58,779 nucleotides of DNA from Dichloromethanomonas sp964477085 (GCA_964477085.1 CAYZDF010000010.1:1-58779), one strand, 5' to 3'. Shown: positions 17,015 through 27,207, counted from the first letter of the stretch. The notes: generated by a model not told the origin, from the sequence alone. Numbers and translations are program-made.

Positions 17015-18346
17015 CTAGAAAAATTTTTCTATCTTAATTGCTGTATCAGGCAGAGCAAATATCACCGCTCTATCGCCTGGGAAAAGGATAGATTCTCCTT
17101 TGGGGACGTAAACCTGATTTTGATGTACGACTGCTCCAACTAGACAATTGCGTGGGAATTTAATCTCCTTAAGTTTTTTACCCGCAACTTTTGATGCCTC
17201 TGAAACGATAACTTCCATCGCCTGGGCTTTGGCTCCCTCCAACAGTGAGATGGATACAAATTTCCCTCTTTTCACCTGACTGAGAATGAAACCAGCCGTT
17301 ATCAAACGAGGTGAAAGTACAGAGTCAACACCCACTTTTTCCATTAAAGGGATGTATTCTGTTCTTCCCACTCTGCAAATAGTCTTTTGTGCGCCCATGT
17401 CTTTTGCCAATAAAGCTAAAAGCAAATTGAGTTTATCGTCATCGGTAAGACAAACAACTGCATCTGCTTCACCGACGCCCTCTTCAGAGAGGAGATCCAT
17501 GTCCGTACCCTCACCACAATAGACACTTCCACGCTTGAGGAGCTTGGCAAGACATTGGCAGCGTTCTTGATTTTTATCAATAACTTTTACTGATAATCCT
17601 TCCTTTTCGAGGATAGCAGCTAAACTTCTGCCTATCCTGCCTGCCCCTATAATCATAACCTTTTCAATCGGCGAAATCCGTTCCGTAAAATCATCTTGAA
17701 CATTATTAAGAGCACTAGGTTCTCCGACTAAAAAAACATTATCGTGTGGCTTCAACATATCATAACCATTAGGAATGATCATTTTACTTCTGCGTAGTAT
17801 TCCTGCTATAAGGATATTGGATGGCAGTTCTAACTCCGATATGGGAATATTAGCCAAAGGCGATTCCGGTTGAATACGTATCTCCAACAGGCGGACTCTT
17901 CCTCCGGCAAAATCTTCAACCTCAAGGGCAGCTGGAATGAATAGAATTCTGCTGATCTCAACAGCCGTAACATACTCTGGGTTTATGGTGAGATCAATCC
18001 CTAAGGAGCGATGAAACTCTGATTCCTGTTTTCCAATGTAATCAGTATTTCGAACACGCGCTATCGTTTGATTGATACCGGCTTGCTTAGCAGCCATGCA
18101 AGCAACCATGTTCACTTCATCACTATCAGTAACTGCGATCATCAAATCGGCCGAGCGTACATCCATATTCATAAGAACTCTTGGACTGGCACCATTACCC
18201 GGAATGGTCATGACGTCCAAACTACTCTGAATGATATTACGACGAGTCTCATCCTCTTCGATGACAATAACGTCATGGTTTTCTGCAACAAGGCACTGCG
18301 CCAGGCTGAACCCAACCTTCCCAGCCCCTACTATGACGACACGCAC
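17015..18346 (-). CDS. trkA: Trk system potassium uptake regulatory subunit TrkA
   Basis: 443 residues with two tandem RCK units. Nucleotide-binding motifs are VIVGAGKVGFSLAQ at residue 3 and MIIGAGRIGRSLAA near residue 230, each followed by a TrkA_C domain. It gates the TrkH channel through NAD(H)/nucleotide binding. The GTG start follows GGAGGGGATTTGGA. The double-RCK length equals that of classical TrkA rather than the single-RCK KtrA. Confidence 0.93.
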   Translation of the reverse strand: MRVVIVGAGKVGFSLAQCLVAENHDVIVIEEDETRRNIIQSSLDVMTIPGNGASPRVLMNMDVRSADLMIAVTDSDEVNMVACMAAKQAGINQTIARVRNTDYIGKQESEFHRSLGIDLTINPEYVTAVEISRILFIPAALEVEDFAGGRVRLLEIRIQPESPLANIPISELELPSNILIAGILRRSKMIIPNGYDMLKPHDNVFLVGEPSALNNVQDDFTERISPIEKVMIIGAGRIGRSLAAILEKEGLSVKVIDKNQERCQCLAKLLKRGSVYCGEGTDMDLLSEEGVGEADAVVCLTDDDKLNLLLALLAKDMGAQKTICRVGRTEYIPLMEKVGVDSVLSPRLITAGFILSQVKRGKFVSISLLEGAKAQAMEVIVSEASKVAGKKLKEIKFPRNCLVGAVVHQNQVYVPKGESILFPGDRAVIFALPDTAIKIEKFF

Positions 18347-18504
18347 TCCAAATCCCCTCCGAAAATAATTGTTATTTGAGCTAGCTAAGTAATATACATA
18401 TATACGCTACCCTTTGTCATTGACACAACAATATAGCAATTATTCCATTTTTACAAGTATAATTTATTTATTACTCTATTTTGTTAATTTTATGTAAATA
18501 ATTC

Positions 18505-20169
18505 CTAGTTTCTAGTAAATACTTTGGCAATACTCACGATATGTTCACCGATTTTGTAAAACCAATTGCCTAATTCCAAAATAGCTTTCTGGCCATCAGA
18601 AAGGTTATCTTTCCACCCTTTTTCGTCCTCAAGCGAATGAGCTCCATTTGCATTTAGATCGGTGCTTTGTATTCGACAAACCATATTTGATTGCAAAAGG
18701 TTATATTTTTCAATTACCGAGTCATGCGTTTCGATAACATATTGAGCACAATTCTGATTCCATCGATCCAAAAAACGCATAAGGGCCAGATAATTGTCTG
18801 AAATAGCCATATATAATTCTTCCAGACCATTCCACTCACTATCTGAAATAACTAAATTTTCGTTATTGGTTTTCTGGCCTAGTCGGGCCATCACAATGAG
18901 GCTGTCCGCAATATATTCCAATTCTTTGGCGATAAGCTGGTAACTGTGATTTTCCATAATCTGTTGTCTGGTCATGTTGTGACGAAAGAGAACTGCTAAA
19001 AAATTATTCAATTGACCATAATGCCAATCGATAAGTTGTTCTGCTTTCTCCATCTCCATAATCCATCGGGTATCCCCTGAGGCAAAGACACGAGGTAGAA
19101 TCTGAAGCATGTTATCAAGTATTTTATAACCCAGCCACCGTATTTCCTGACTGGCTTGACTCAGGGCTACGGCTGGAACCTCAAGCGCCCCTTTGGTGAT
19201 ATATTTAGGTCTGAGTTCCTGCTCTTTTCCTTTACGCTGAGGAATCAGATTGATTAACGCCCGGGCAAGGAATCCATTGATAGGCAAAAATATAATGACC
19301 ATAAATATTGCTGAGAACAGATGGGTATTGGCTACCTGGCGCGGCAGATCGGCTGCCGACCAGACTACCAATTTCGTAAAGTATGGGAAGACCGGTAAAA
19401 TAAGTATCGCAGCTACGATCCGATAAAGACTATTAGCAATTGCGACTCTTTTGGCATCGATCCTTTCTGCTCCCAGGGAAGAAATTAAAGTCGTCATAGT
19501 TCCTCCAATATGAGCTCCCATGACCAGGGGAACGATGGTTTCTATGGATAAGAGACCTTGGGTGGAAAGCGAGATGAGAATGGCCAGAAAAGCCGCACTG
19601 CTCTGAATGAGTGCTGTGAGTAACATACTGATGAGAATACCTAAAACAGGATTGGCACCAAAACGCGCCAAAAAGTCATAGACTTCAGGTGAATTTTTTA
19701 GAGGAGCAAAAGCTCCTGAAAGATAGGCCATACCTACAAAAATACATCCGAAACCGATAAGAGCTTGTCCGAGCCTCTTGGCAAAAGGAGTGCGTACGAT
19801 CAAAAACAGCACAAATCCAACAAAGATCAAGAAGAGTGCCAGATCCAAGATGGGGAAAGATATCAGCTGGATGACGATTGAGGTTCCCACTGCCGACCCT
19901 AAGGCTACCCCTAAAGCCTGGACAAGTGTCATCATGCCGGAATTAACAAATTCAACAACCAAAACGGTGGTTGCCGCACTACTCTGAAGAGCGACGGTCA
20001 TAACCATGCCGAATAGAGTAGCAACCCATGTCTTTTTGGTCAATGATTCAAGGATACTTTTTAATTTATTAGCGGCGATTTTTTGCAATCCGTCGGAAGT
20101 TACGCTTACACCATATAAAAAAAGTCCAAGACCCCCCAGGAATTGCATAACCATGGTAAACGAAATCAT
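18505..20169 (-). CDS. Na+/phosphate cotransporter-family protein with PhoU-like tail
   Basis: 554 residues. The N-terminal 310 residues hold two inverted Na_Pi_cotrans repeats, marked by QSSAATTVLV (about 62) and QSSAAFLAIL (about 189). The C-terminal 220 residues are helical and PhoU-like. The family imports phosphate with sodium or acts as a related anion exporter. It starts 9 bp from the rpoN stop, so it is likely read from the rapZ-yvcK-whiA-rpoN transcript; the functional link is not obvious. Confidence 0.85.
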   Translation of the reverse strand: MISFTMVMQFLGGLGLFLYGVSVTSDGLQKIAANKLKSILESLTKKTWVATLFGMVMTVALQSSAATTVLVVEFVNSGMMTLVQALGVALGSAVGTSIVIQLISFPILDLALFLIFVGFVLFLIVRTPFAKRLGQALIGFGCIFVGMAYLSGAFAPLKNSPEVYDFLARFGANPVLGILISMLLTALIQSSAAFLAILISLSTQGLLSIETIVPLVMGAHIGGTMTTLISSLGAERIDAKRVAIANSLYRIVAAILILPVFPYFTKLVVWSAADLPRQVANTHLFSAIFMVIIFLPINGFLARALINLIPQRKGKEQELRPKYITKGALEVPAVALSQASQEIRWLGYKILDNMLQILPRVFASGDTRWIMEMEKAEQLIDWHYGQLNNFLAVLFRHNMTRQQIMENHSYQLIAKELEYIADSLIVMARLGQKTNNENLVISDSEWNGLEELYMAISDNYLALMRFLDRWNQNCAQYVIETHDSVIEKYNLLQSNMVCRIQSTDLNANGAHSLEDEKGWKDNLSDGQKAILELGNWFYKIGEHIVSIAKVFTRN

Positions 20170-20178
20170 ACTTGCTCC

Positions 20179-21597
20179 CTAACGTTTAGTATTTTTTCTA
20201 AGCGAAGAAGATGGAATTCTTAATTCTTCACGATACTTGGCTATAGTCCTTCTGGCAATTATTATGCCTTTTTGCTTGAATAGATCGGCCAAGTCTTGAT
20301 CGGAATATGGTTTTGCCGAATCTTCGCTTATGATTAGTTTTTTGAGATCTTCCTTTATCTTCTCCGGACTGATTTCCTTTTCTCCTCCGATACTGCCGGC
20401 AAAAAAGGATTTGATGGGGCAAAGACCCCGGGGGGTCTGAACATATTTATTGGATGCAACCCGACTGACGGTCGATTCATGAAGTCCAAGTTCTTCAGCG
20501 ATTTCTTTCATGGTTAAAGGTTTTAACCCTGAAACTCCGTCCTCAAGAAATTCTCTTTGTCTTTGCACGACTGCTTCTAAAACGTCGTGGATCGTCGATC
20601 TTCGATGTTCAATGCTTTTTAGCAGATTTAAGGCTGAACTTACCTTCTCTTTCAGATATCGTTTGATAGTCTGACCATCCTGGGCCTGGAGTGCTTTCCG
20701 ATAATCTTCATTGATAAAAATTTTTGGCATTTCATTTTCGTTAACTAGGACGATGTACTCATCTCCAACTTTTCGAATCACCGCATCCGGAATAATATAC
20801 TTGGTATCCATATACTGCCCAAAACGACTTCCCGGCTTAGGATCCAGTAATTTAAGCAATTCGGCCATCATTCTTACATCATGGACTGTTATCCCTAGTG
20901 AAGTTGCTATTTTCTTTAAGTAACCTGCTGCCAGATCTTCCAAGTGATCAAGGATAAGCTCCAGGTTTGGAGGATAATCCGGAATCAATGGAAGTTGTAA
21001 TTTCATACATTCTTTGAGGTTGCGAGCACCTATTCCAAGGGGGTCGAGTTTCTGGACGACAGAAAGGGCCTTGGTAACAACGGGCAAAGAAGCTTTAAGG
21101 TGTAAAGCTATCTCATCCAAATCAGTTGTCAGATACCCGTTATCATCAAGGTTACCAATAATATACTCCGCTGCTTCATATTCTTTAGCCGATAGTCTGG
21201 AGACATGATGGATGAACCGTAATTGTTCCAAAAGGTATTCTTGTAAACTGCTGTTATCGATCCACAACTCTCTCTCAGGTATGTCTTGAGAATGCAACTG
21301 TTGACTCGTAACAACCCAATTATCCTTCTCGCTTTGGATAATGTTGTCTACAACTTCTTCAAGCCAACTCTCATAACTATCCTGCCCCTTTTTATCCTCA
21401 TAAAGATCCTTTTCAGGATGACTTTGTTCCTGCTCTGATTCATCAATTTCTAGAAGCGGATTTTCAACAAGTTCGTTGTTAATATAATCAACGAGTTCAG
21501 GAAGCGATAGTTGCATGATCTGTATGGTTTGGAACATCTGTGGTGAGATGATCTGTTTATTATTCTGTTCTATAAAAAGTCCAAGTTCATTAGCCAT
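20179..21597 (-). CDS. rpoN: RNA polymerase sigma-54 factor
   Basis: 472 residues. It begins with the glutamine/leucine-rich activator-contact region I (QMFQTIQIMQLSLPELVDY), then an acidic region II, the core-binding domain, the DNA-binding helix-turn-helix near residue 370 (LHESTVSRVASNKY) and the RpoN box ARRTIAKYREEL near the C-terminus, one conservative change from ARRTVAKYRE. It recognises -24/-12 promoters such as those at 6196-6212 and 13297-13312. ATG after AAGGGGGG; 27 bp after whiA. Confidence 0.97.
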   Translation of the reverse strand: MANELGLFIEQNNKQIISPQMFQTIQIMQLSLPELVDYINNELVENPLLEIDESEQEQSHPEKDLYEDKKGQDSYESWLEEVVDNIIQSEKDNWVVTSQQLHSQDIPERELWIDNSSLQEYLLEQLRFIHHVSRLSAKEYEAAEYIIGNLDDNGYLTTDLDEIALHLKASLPVVTKALSVVQKLDPLGIGARNLKECMKLQLPLIPDYPPNLELILDHLEDLAAGYLKKIATSLGITVHDVRMMAELLKLLDPKPGSRFGQYMDTKYIIPDAVIRKVGDEYIVLVNENEMPKIFINEDYRKALQAQDGQTIKRYLKEKVSSALNLLKSIEHRRSTIHDVLEAVVQRQREFLEDGVSGLKPLTMKEIAEELGLHESTVSRVASNKYVQTPRGLCPIKSFFAGSIGGEKEISPEKIKEDLKKLIISEDSAKPYSDQDLADLFKQKGIIIARRTIAKYREELRIPSSSLRKNTKR

Positions 21598-21624
21598 CTT
21601 GCGCCCCCCTTACCAGTTTTTCTT

Positions 21625-22557
21625 TTATTCGGTTTTAATCCGCTCGGCAATCTCTTCTATCTTTCGGAGCCTATGGTTAACTCCGGACTTACCAACCTTA
21701 GGATGAAGCATTTCACCAAGTTCCTTAAGTGTTGAATCAGGATATTCCATTCTGAGCCAAGCAATCTCTTGTAAATTCTCAGGCAGTGCTTTGAGGCCGA
21801 TAGTCTTTTCAATAAAGCGAATATTTTCTAACTGTCTTACTGCCGCATCCACTGTCTTATTAAGATTTGCGGTTTCGCAGTTAACAATTCGATTAACCTG
21901 ATTCCTCATTCCTTTGAGTATCCGGATATTCTCAAATTCAAAAACGGCTTGATGGGCACCAATTAAAGCCAGGAATTCAAAGATATGTTCGCTTTCTTTA
22001 AGGTAGACCACATGGAAGTTCTTACGGGTACTGACTTTAGCTTTCAGATCAAAGCTGTTGAGAAGAGAACTGATATTTTCGGCCAATACTCCGTCATTGG
22101 TGATGATTTCCAGATGATAATTTCCTTCAGGATTGCTAATCGATCCACCCGCTAAGAATGCTCCTCTTAAATAAGCTTTCTGATCACAACGTGTTTTAAT
22201 AAGATCTTTGTTAATCCCCGTTTGAATTTGTCCGTTATGATCGACCAGTCCAAGCTTTTGTAAATCCTCTATACCTTTAGGATATATCTTAACCAAATAA
22301 GAATTATTCTTTTTTAACCTTAGTTTTCTTCGCACAACAATAGCCGCAGGTAGTTGCAGTAATTCTTTAGCCAGATTGTAGATCTTACGTGCGACAGGGG
22401 CACTTTCTGTTGTTACATTTAACGAATACTGTTGATTGGTACTTATCTGCAACGTTCCATCCATACGAACCAAAGACGCCAGTTCAGCTAATTCACAACA
22501 TCTTTTTTTGGAAACGAGGCGGGCAAGTTCTTCTTTTGTCGTTGTACTAAAAGACAT
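21625..22557 (-). CDS. whiA: DNA-binding protein WhiA
   Basis: 310 residues. An N-terminal LAGLIDADG-homing-endonuclease-like fold is marked by RGAFLAGGSISNPEGNYHLEI (about residues 130-150, pattern seen). A C-terminal WhiA helix-turn-helix (LKELGEMLHPKVGKSGVNHR) follows. In Firmicutes it affects cell division and chromosome segregation. The ATG at 22557 is preferred because GGAG precedes it at eight bases; a GTG three codons earlier overlaps that site. It is part of the conserved rapZ-yvcK-whiA cluster. Confidence 0.95.
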   Translation of the reverse strand: MSFSTTTKEELARLVSKKRCCELAELASLVRMDGTLQISTNQQYSLNVTTESAPVARKIYNLAKELLQLPAAIVVRRKLRLKKNNSYLVKIYPKGIEDLQKLGLVDHNGQIQTGINKDLIKTRCDQKAYLRGAFLAGGSISNPEGNYHLEIITNDGVLAENISSLLNSFDLKAKVSTRKNFHVVYLKESEHIFEFLALIGAHQAVFEFENIRILKGMRNQVNRIVNCETANLNKTVDAAVRQLENIRFIEKTIGLKALPENLQEIAWLRMEYPDSTLKELGEMLHPKVGKSGVNHRLRKIEEIAERIKTE

Positions 22558-22590
22558 ATCGCTCACTCCGTCAAGTATTTTAAATCTATC

Positions 22591-23961
22591 TTAAAGTGAT
22601 TTAAGCTTCCTGTTGAGTAAATAAGAATCTACAATGGCGATCCTTTCGTTCATCGGTTTTAGCTTAAAGAGAAGTCTCAACAATTCTTTGGCTAGTTTAT
22701 CCGGGTTATGCCTTACAACCTCTCCCCCGGTATAAAACGTATTCTCATGAAAGCTTACTCCCAATTTCTCTACAGAAGCAGCATCTCCTTTTACCATAAT
22801 AGCCCCTTCTGAATAATAGTTTTCAAGCACGTCTTGCGGGATTTCTTCTTTTGCGGCCAAAACAACATCGACCAGGTCCGTCCCTCCATGTTCAATGATA
22901 ACCTTAAGATGGTCGGCAGTTGTAAAGTTATCTGTCTCACCTGGCTCCGTCATGATATTACAGACGTAAATACAAGGAGCCTTGACCTCAGCAATCTTGT
23001 CTCGCAGTCCTTTGACCAAAAGATTTGGAATTATACTGGTATAAAGACTACCAGGTCCAAGAACGATCAAATCGGCTTCTTCGATAGCTTTCAGTGCACC
23101 TGGTAAAGGCTTGCAATCCTGTGGTGATATCTTAAGATGTTTGATCCTGCCTGGTGTCGTTCGAATGGCTGTCTCTCCATTGACTGATCTTCCATCTTCA
23201 AAATAAGCTTCCAGAGTGACCTGAGATAGCGTAGACGGATATACTTCGCCTTTCAGAGCGAAAACCTTTCCTACATGCTCTATACCTTCTTGAAAGTCTC
23301 CAAATATCCCCGCTAATCCTGCCAGGAATAAATTACCCAGACTATGACCGGCAAGAGTCCCACTTTCAAAACGGTAGGAAAAGAGTTCCTCCATGATTTC
23401 CTCTTTTTCCGCCAGTGCCACGAGGCAGTTTCTTACATCACCCGGCGGCAGAATCCCTAACTCTCTCCTTAGTCTTCCTGAGCTTCCACCATCGTCGCCA
23501 ACAGTAACGATGGCCGTCAGGTTGCTGGTGTAATACTTGAGACCTTTAAGCAGGGCAGAAAGGCCTGTTCCTCCCCCAACTACCACGATCTTGGGTCCCC
23601 TGCGAAGTTGGCGGCGGGAATACATCACATCTACCACTGTATCCTCATTACCGGGAAGAAGAATACTGATGATTGATCTCAGCATCTTCTTCAAAGCGAT
23701 ATACATGGTGATCAAACCAAGGAGAATAATTATAGTTCCGGCAGGTACGACAGATATCATCTCTTTGCCAGTCACGGTATAGATAATCTCACGGAATTGG
23801 TCCTCCAGGTATCCCAGCGTTTCACCATAACTGATAACAGCTAAACCACTGGCAACTAAAAAAGTTCCTACAATTGCAAGCAGAAAATACCGTTTAACTC
23901 CAAGATTAGGGTAAAGCCATTTGAGATCTTCCAGAGAATTTCTCTTGCCTTTTTTCATCAA
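22591..23961 (-). CDS. yvcK: YvcK/CofD-like gluconeogenesis factor with N-terminal membrane anchor
   Basis: 456 residues, longer than the roughly 320 of soluble Bacillus YvcK. The extra N-terminus carries two hydrophobic helices (about residues 24-46 and 68-88). The CofD/UPF0052 domain begins at KIVVVGGGTGLSALLKGL and VGDDGGSSGRLR (about residues 125-165) and ends near residue 440. YvcK binds UDP-sugars and helps control carbon flux and cell shape. It lies between rapZ and whiA with 20-25 bp spacers. Confidence 0.93.
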   Translation of the reverse strand: MMKKGKRNSLEDLKWLYPNLGVKRYFLLAIVGTFLVASGLAVISYGETLGYLEDQFREIIYTVTGKEMISVVPAGTIIILLGLITMYIALKKMLRSIISILLPGNEDTVVDVMYSRRQLRRGPKIVVVGGGTGLSALLKGLKYYTSNLTAIVTVGDDGGSSGRLRRELGILPPGDVRNCLVALAEKEEIMEELFSYRFESGTLAGHSLGNLFLAGLAGIFGDFQEGIEHVGKVFALKGEVYPSTLSQVTLEAYFEDGRSVNGETAIRTTPGRIKHLKISPQDCKPLPGALKAIEEADLIVLGPGSLYTSIIPNLLVKGLRDKIAEVKAPCIYVCNIMTEPGETDNFTTADHLKVIIEHGGTDLVDVVLAAKEEIPQDVLENYYSEGAIMVKGDAASVEKLGVSFHENTFYTGGEVVRHNPDKLAKELLRLLFKLKPMNERIAIVDSYLLNRKLKSL

Positions 23962-23980
23962 TGCTTCAGACGTCCTTTCC

Positions 23981-24847
23981 TCAGTCGATATCCCTATGAT
24001 TGACTGTACATAGGTAATTCTTCTTGCGAAGAAACGCTGTTGTCATTTCAGCTATCGCGACAGAACGATGTTGTCCACCTGTACATCCTACGCCAATAAC
24101 CAAGTGACTTTTACCTTCTTTTAGATAATGAGGCAAGACAAATTCCAACATCATTAGAAACTTATCCATATATTCCTGGGCAATGGCATTAGAGAGAACA
24201 TAATCCCTCACTTTTTTATCTCTACCATTTAAGGGCTTAAGTTCTTCAACATAATAAGGGTTGGGCAAAAAGCGAACATCAATCAGTGTATCCACATCCA
24301 AGGGAATCCCATATTTAAAACCAAAGGATACAACCGAAACGGCCATCCTTTCAGGATCATATTCTTTTCCGAAAAGCTCTCGTATTTTACTTTTCATCTG
24401 AGCGGAGGTAAGATCGGTGCTATCAATAATTTTATGTGCATTTCCTCTTAACTCGCTCAACTGCTCCCTTTCCAGACGGATTCCTTCGAGAATATTGCCC
24501 TGAGGTGAAACCGGATGTCTTCTTCTCGATTCTTTATAGCGATTTACTAGAACCTCATCCGAAGCTTCTAAAAATAATATTTCGTATTTAAATCCTGCTT
24601 TGAGCAAATCTTGTAATGCCTGGTTGAGCGAGGAGAAAAAATCCCCTCCTCGAAGATCACATACAACTGCCGCTTTATTGATTTTCCCTTGAGATTGGGC
24701 ACATAACTCCACAAATTTTTCTAACAAACTTGGAGGGAGGTTATCCACACAGAAAAAACTCATATCTTCAAGACTCTGCAAGGCCTGCGTTTTACCAGCA
24801 CCAGAAAGACCTGTGATAATGACGAGATTAAGGTCTTTAAAAATCAT
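23981..24847 (-). CDS. rapZ: RNase adaptor / nucleotide-binding protein RapZ (YvcJ)
   Basis: 288 residues. Walker A is GLSGAGKTQALQSLED near the N-terminus, then FFCVDNLPPSLL, and the C-terminal domain has GCTGGQHRSVAIAE. The ATG at 24847 follows AGGGGTGAGGGA and fits the family's usual MxxKDLxLVIITG start; a much longer reading to 24925 has no ribosome site. It is first of the rapZ-yvcK-whiA(-rpoN) run. Confidence 0.95.
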   Translation of the reverse strand: MIFKDLNLVIITGLSGAGKTQALQSLEDMSFFCVDNLPPSLLEKFVELCAQSQGKINKAAVVCDLRGGDFFSSLNQALQDLLKAGFKYEILFLEASDEVLVNRYKESRRRHPVSPQGNILEGIRLEREQLSELRGNAHKIIDSTDLTSAQMKSKIRELFGKEYDPERMAVSVVSFGFKYGIPLDVDTLIDVRFLPNPYYVEELKPLNGRDKKVRDYVLSNAIAQEYMDKFLMMLEFVLPHYLKEGKSHLVIGVGCTGGQHRSVAIAEMTTAFLRKKNYLCTVNHRDID

Positions 24848-24945
24848 TCCCTCACCCCTTTTACTCAAATATACGGCAATTTGTTCTATTATATTATTTA
24901 ATTTCCTTCGAGAATATATTGGCAATAGAGACTGTTAGGTACTCT

Positions 24946-26118
24946 TTATTTTGATTTGACAATTTCAAGTGCTGATTGCTGTCCTTTTGCCAACTCTTCT
25001 TCCAATTTTGCACCTTTAATAATTGTGTTCCAGGATTTATTTTGGATGCCGAGCAATTTCCAATCCAAGTAATACCCTTCCATCGATAATGCATTCCCTA
25101 AGGTTAATCCTACCTGAGCTTCAAAACTACCGCTTTTGGCTTCTTCGTAATAACTCCTATTAAGTGGAATATTACCCTTTGCCTTACTCATGTCCTGCTG
25201 CGTTTCAACTTTAAGCAATTCTTGTTCAACTAAACGGATAGATTGTTCCAGGGCAGGAACGGTCTTGATGGAGGTGTTAGCAATCCCAATTGTTCGATCG
25301 AGCAATACCTTACCATTGGATCCCAGTAACGGACACAAGGCCAGACATCCCAAGTCAATACCCGATCGCTCTAAAGCCGATTTATCACTGACCCAGGATA
25401 TAAGGTAGTTGACTTCCCCTCTGCTGAATTTGCCAAGAGCATCACCTTCAGTAATCAAGAGTCCCTCAGATCTCAAATATCGAAGCTTACCGAGAAAGGC
25501 GGAATTAGCTGGGGAATCAATGGTAGGAGTTCCATCAGCAATCAGACTTCCACCTTCCGCTTGCCACCAGGGACTTAACAAAGCAGTGTCGACAGATCTA
25601 GTGGCAATGGCATTTTTCTTTTCTAATATTTCGTTTATACTAATAGGAGGAACCGTAACTTTATCCTTGCGATAATAAAGCATAGGAATATCTGCCAACC
25701 ATGGACCGGCAAAAGGCTGTTGGTTAAAGGTAAAGACGGCTTTAGCACCTGGATAAGTCAGATCAATATCGGCTAAGAGCGGAGAGATGGTTCCCTTTTC
25801 ATACAGGGAAAAAAGGGTTGGCCTACTCGCGATGATGATTTCCGGCCCTTCACCACCAGCTTGTAAATTCCAAATGGTATCCACAATCTTAGCTTCAGGT
25901 ATTTTTTCACCTTTTACTAATACTTCGGGATGTTCTGTATTAATGCGTTTGAATTGTTTCAATAATTCTTCTTCACTTTTACCTTCAAGTGTATACCAGA
26001 CGGAGATGACTGCAGGCGCATCTCCTCCCGGTTTTCCCTGAGTAGGTGCTTGCAAACAACCTGAAATAGCCATTAAGCTGATCATACCCACAAGAATAAA
26101 AACAAATCTTCTACGCAT
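24946..26118 (-). CDS. ABC-type extracellular solute-binding lipoprotein (orphan)
   Basis: 390 residues. Signal peptide MRRRFVFILVG followed by lipobox MAISGC (Cys about residue 21). The mature part resembles the family-1 (maltose-type) binding proteins (VWYTLEGKSEEELLKQF near the N-terminus). No permease or ATPase genes are nearby, so it is orphan here. It ends 98 bp before rapZ starts. Ligand unknown; sugar or oligosaccharide is the family default. Confidence 0.8.
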   Translation of the reverse strand: MRRRFVFILVGMISLMAISGCLQAPTQGKPGGDAPAVISVWYTLEGKSEEELLKQFKRINTEHPEVLVKGEKIPEAKIVDTIWNLQAGGEGPEIIIASRPTLFSLYEKGTISPLLADIDLTYPGAKAVFTFNQQPFAGPWLADIPMLYYRKDKVTVPPISINEILEKKNAIATRSVDTALLSPWWQAEGGSLIADGTPTIDSPANSAFLGKLRYLRSEGLLITEGDALGKFSRGEVNYLISWVSDKSALERSGIDLGCLALCPLLGSNGKVLLDRTIGIANTSIKTVPALEQSIRLVEQELLKVETQQDMSKAKGNIPLNRSYYEEAKSGSFEAQVGLTLGNALSMEGYYLDWKLLGIQNKSWNTIIKGAKLEEELAKGQQSALEIVKSK

Positions 26119-26375
26119 CAGGTTTCTCCTTCTTTTGTTCTAATATTATCTTAAAACACTTGTTTAGATAAGCCTATCCTTTTTTTTATCCAATTACACC
26201 ATGTTTTTCTTTTTGTATTACTATTCTAATTTATCCGGTGATAAGTTACAAATATCTTCTTTAATTCTAGAAAAAGATATCGTCACTAAATACAGGCATA
26301 TATCCTACCGTGATATATTCAATCGCTAATCTGTCAGTCGAAAGAATTGATATTTAGCCAGAAGGAGGACATTCT

Positions 26376-27155
26376 ATGAATCCTAAAAAATTGTTGTCTG
26401 TTTATATCTGCTTTGCTTTATCCTTTCTGAGCTTATGTTATTATTTCTTTCTTCTAAGCCTCCCTGGGGGACATCACTTCGGTGTAACCATTGTGGGCAT
26501 TCACAGTATCATGTTTTTGGTAATCGGACTCTTTCTGTTACTCAAGTACAGGTTTTCTCTTTCTTTAAGAGTCTGGCGGTTTTTTAGGATGGGTTTGATC
26601 TTATTCATTTCCTGGTTATTGTCTTTCATTCTGATATGCATGATACTTATGGTCAATGCCCGGGATGTTGAGATCCAAGATCCTGACTATATGGTTATTT
26701 TAGGAGCAGGCCTTAATGGTGAATATCCCGGCTTAACTCTGCAGGAACGCTTGAATACGAGTATCAGACACCTTTCCCGATATCCCGCTCTAAAGGTCGT
26801 TGTCAGTGGTGGGCAGGGACCGAGAGAAGTAATAAGCGAGGCTCAAGCCATGAAACAATATCTTGTACGACATGGAATCGCTGAAGCCCGAATCATTACT
26901 GAGGATCAATCTCAGAGTACGATGGAAAACTTCCGCTATACGGCAGCTGTTCTTCAGAAGCTAAATGGACAACAACCCCTACGTATCCTGATTGTTACCA
27001 GTACCTTTCACCTATCCCGTGCCCAGCTGCTTGCCAAGAGAAACGGTTTTATGACAGGATCAATAACTGCACCCACTCCACACTACCTTCTGCCTGCCAA
27101 TTTGCTCAGAGAATACTTTGCCTATGTTAAGTCTTTGGCTTTTGATCGTATATAA
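26376..27155 (+). CDS. DUF218 (YdcF/SanA/ElyC-like) membrane protein
   Basis: 259 residues on the plus strand, ATG after AAGGAGGACATTCT. Three hydrophobic helices in the first 105 residues are followed by a DUF218 domain: VILGAGLNGEYPGLTLQERL, VVVSGGQGPREVISEA and TSTFHLSRAQLLAKR. Proteins of this family act at the envelope in cell-wall precursor or lipid-carrier metabolism. It is divergent from the lipoprotein gene and convergent with the radical SAM gene. Confidence 0.85.
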   Translation: MNPKKLLSVYICFALSFLSLCYYFFLLSLPGGHHFGVTIVGIHSIMFLVIGLFLLLKYRFSLSLRVWRFFRMGLILFISWLLSFILICMILMVNARDVEIQDPDYMVILGAGLNGEYPGLTLQERLNTSIRHLSRYPALKVVVSGGQGPREVISEAQAMKQYLVRHGIAEARIITEDQSQSTMENFRYTAAVLQKLNGQQPLRILIVTSTFHLSRAQLLAKRNGFMTGSITAPTPHYLLPANLLREYFAYVKSLAFDRI

Positions 27156-27207
27156 ATATAACTTCCTTAATAACCGCTAGCTGGTAACAGGATATATTAT
27201 GCAAAAG

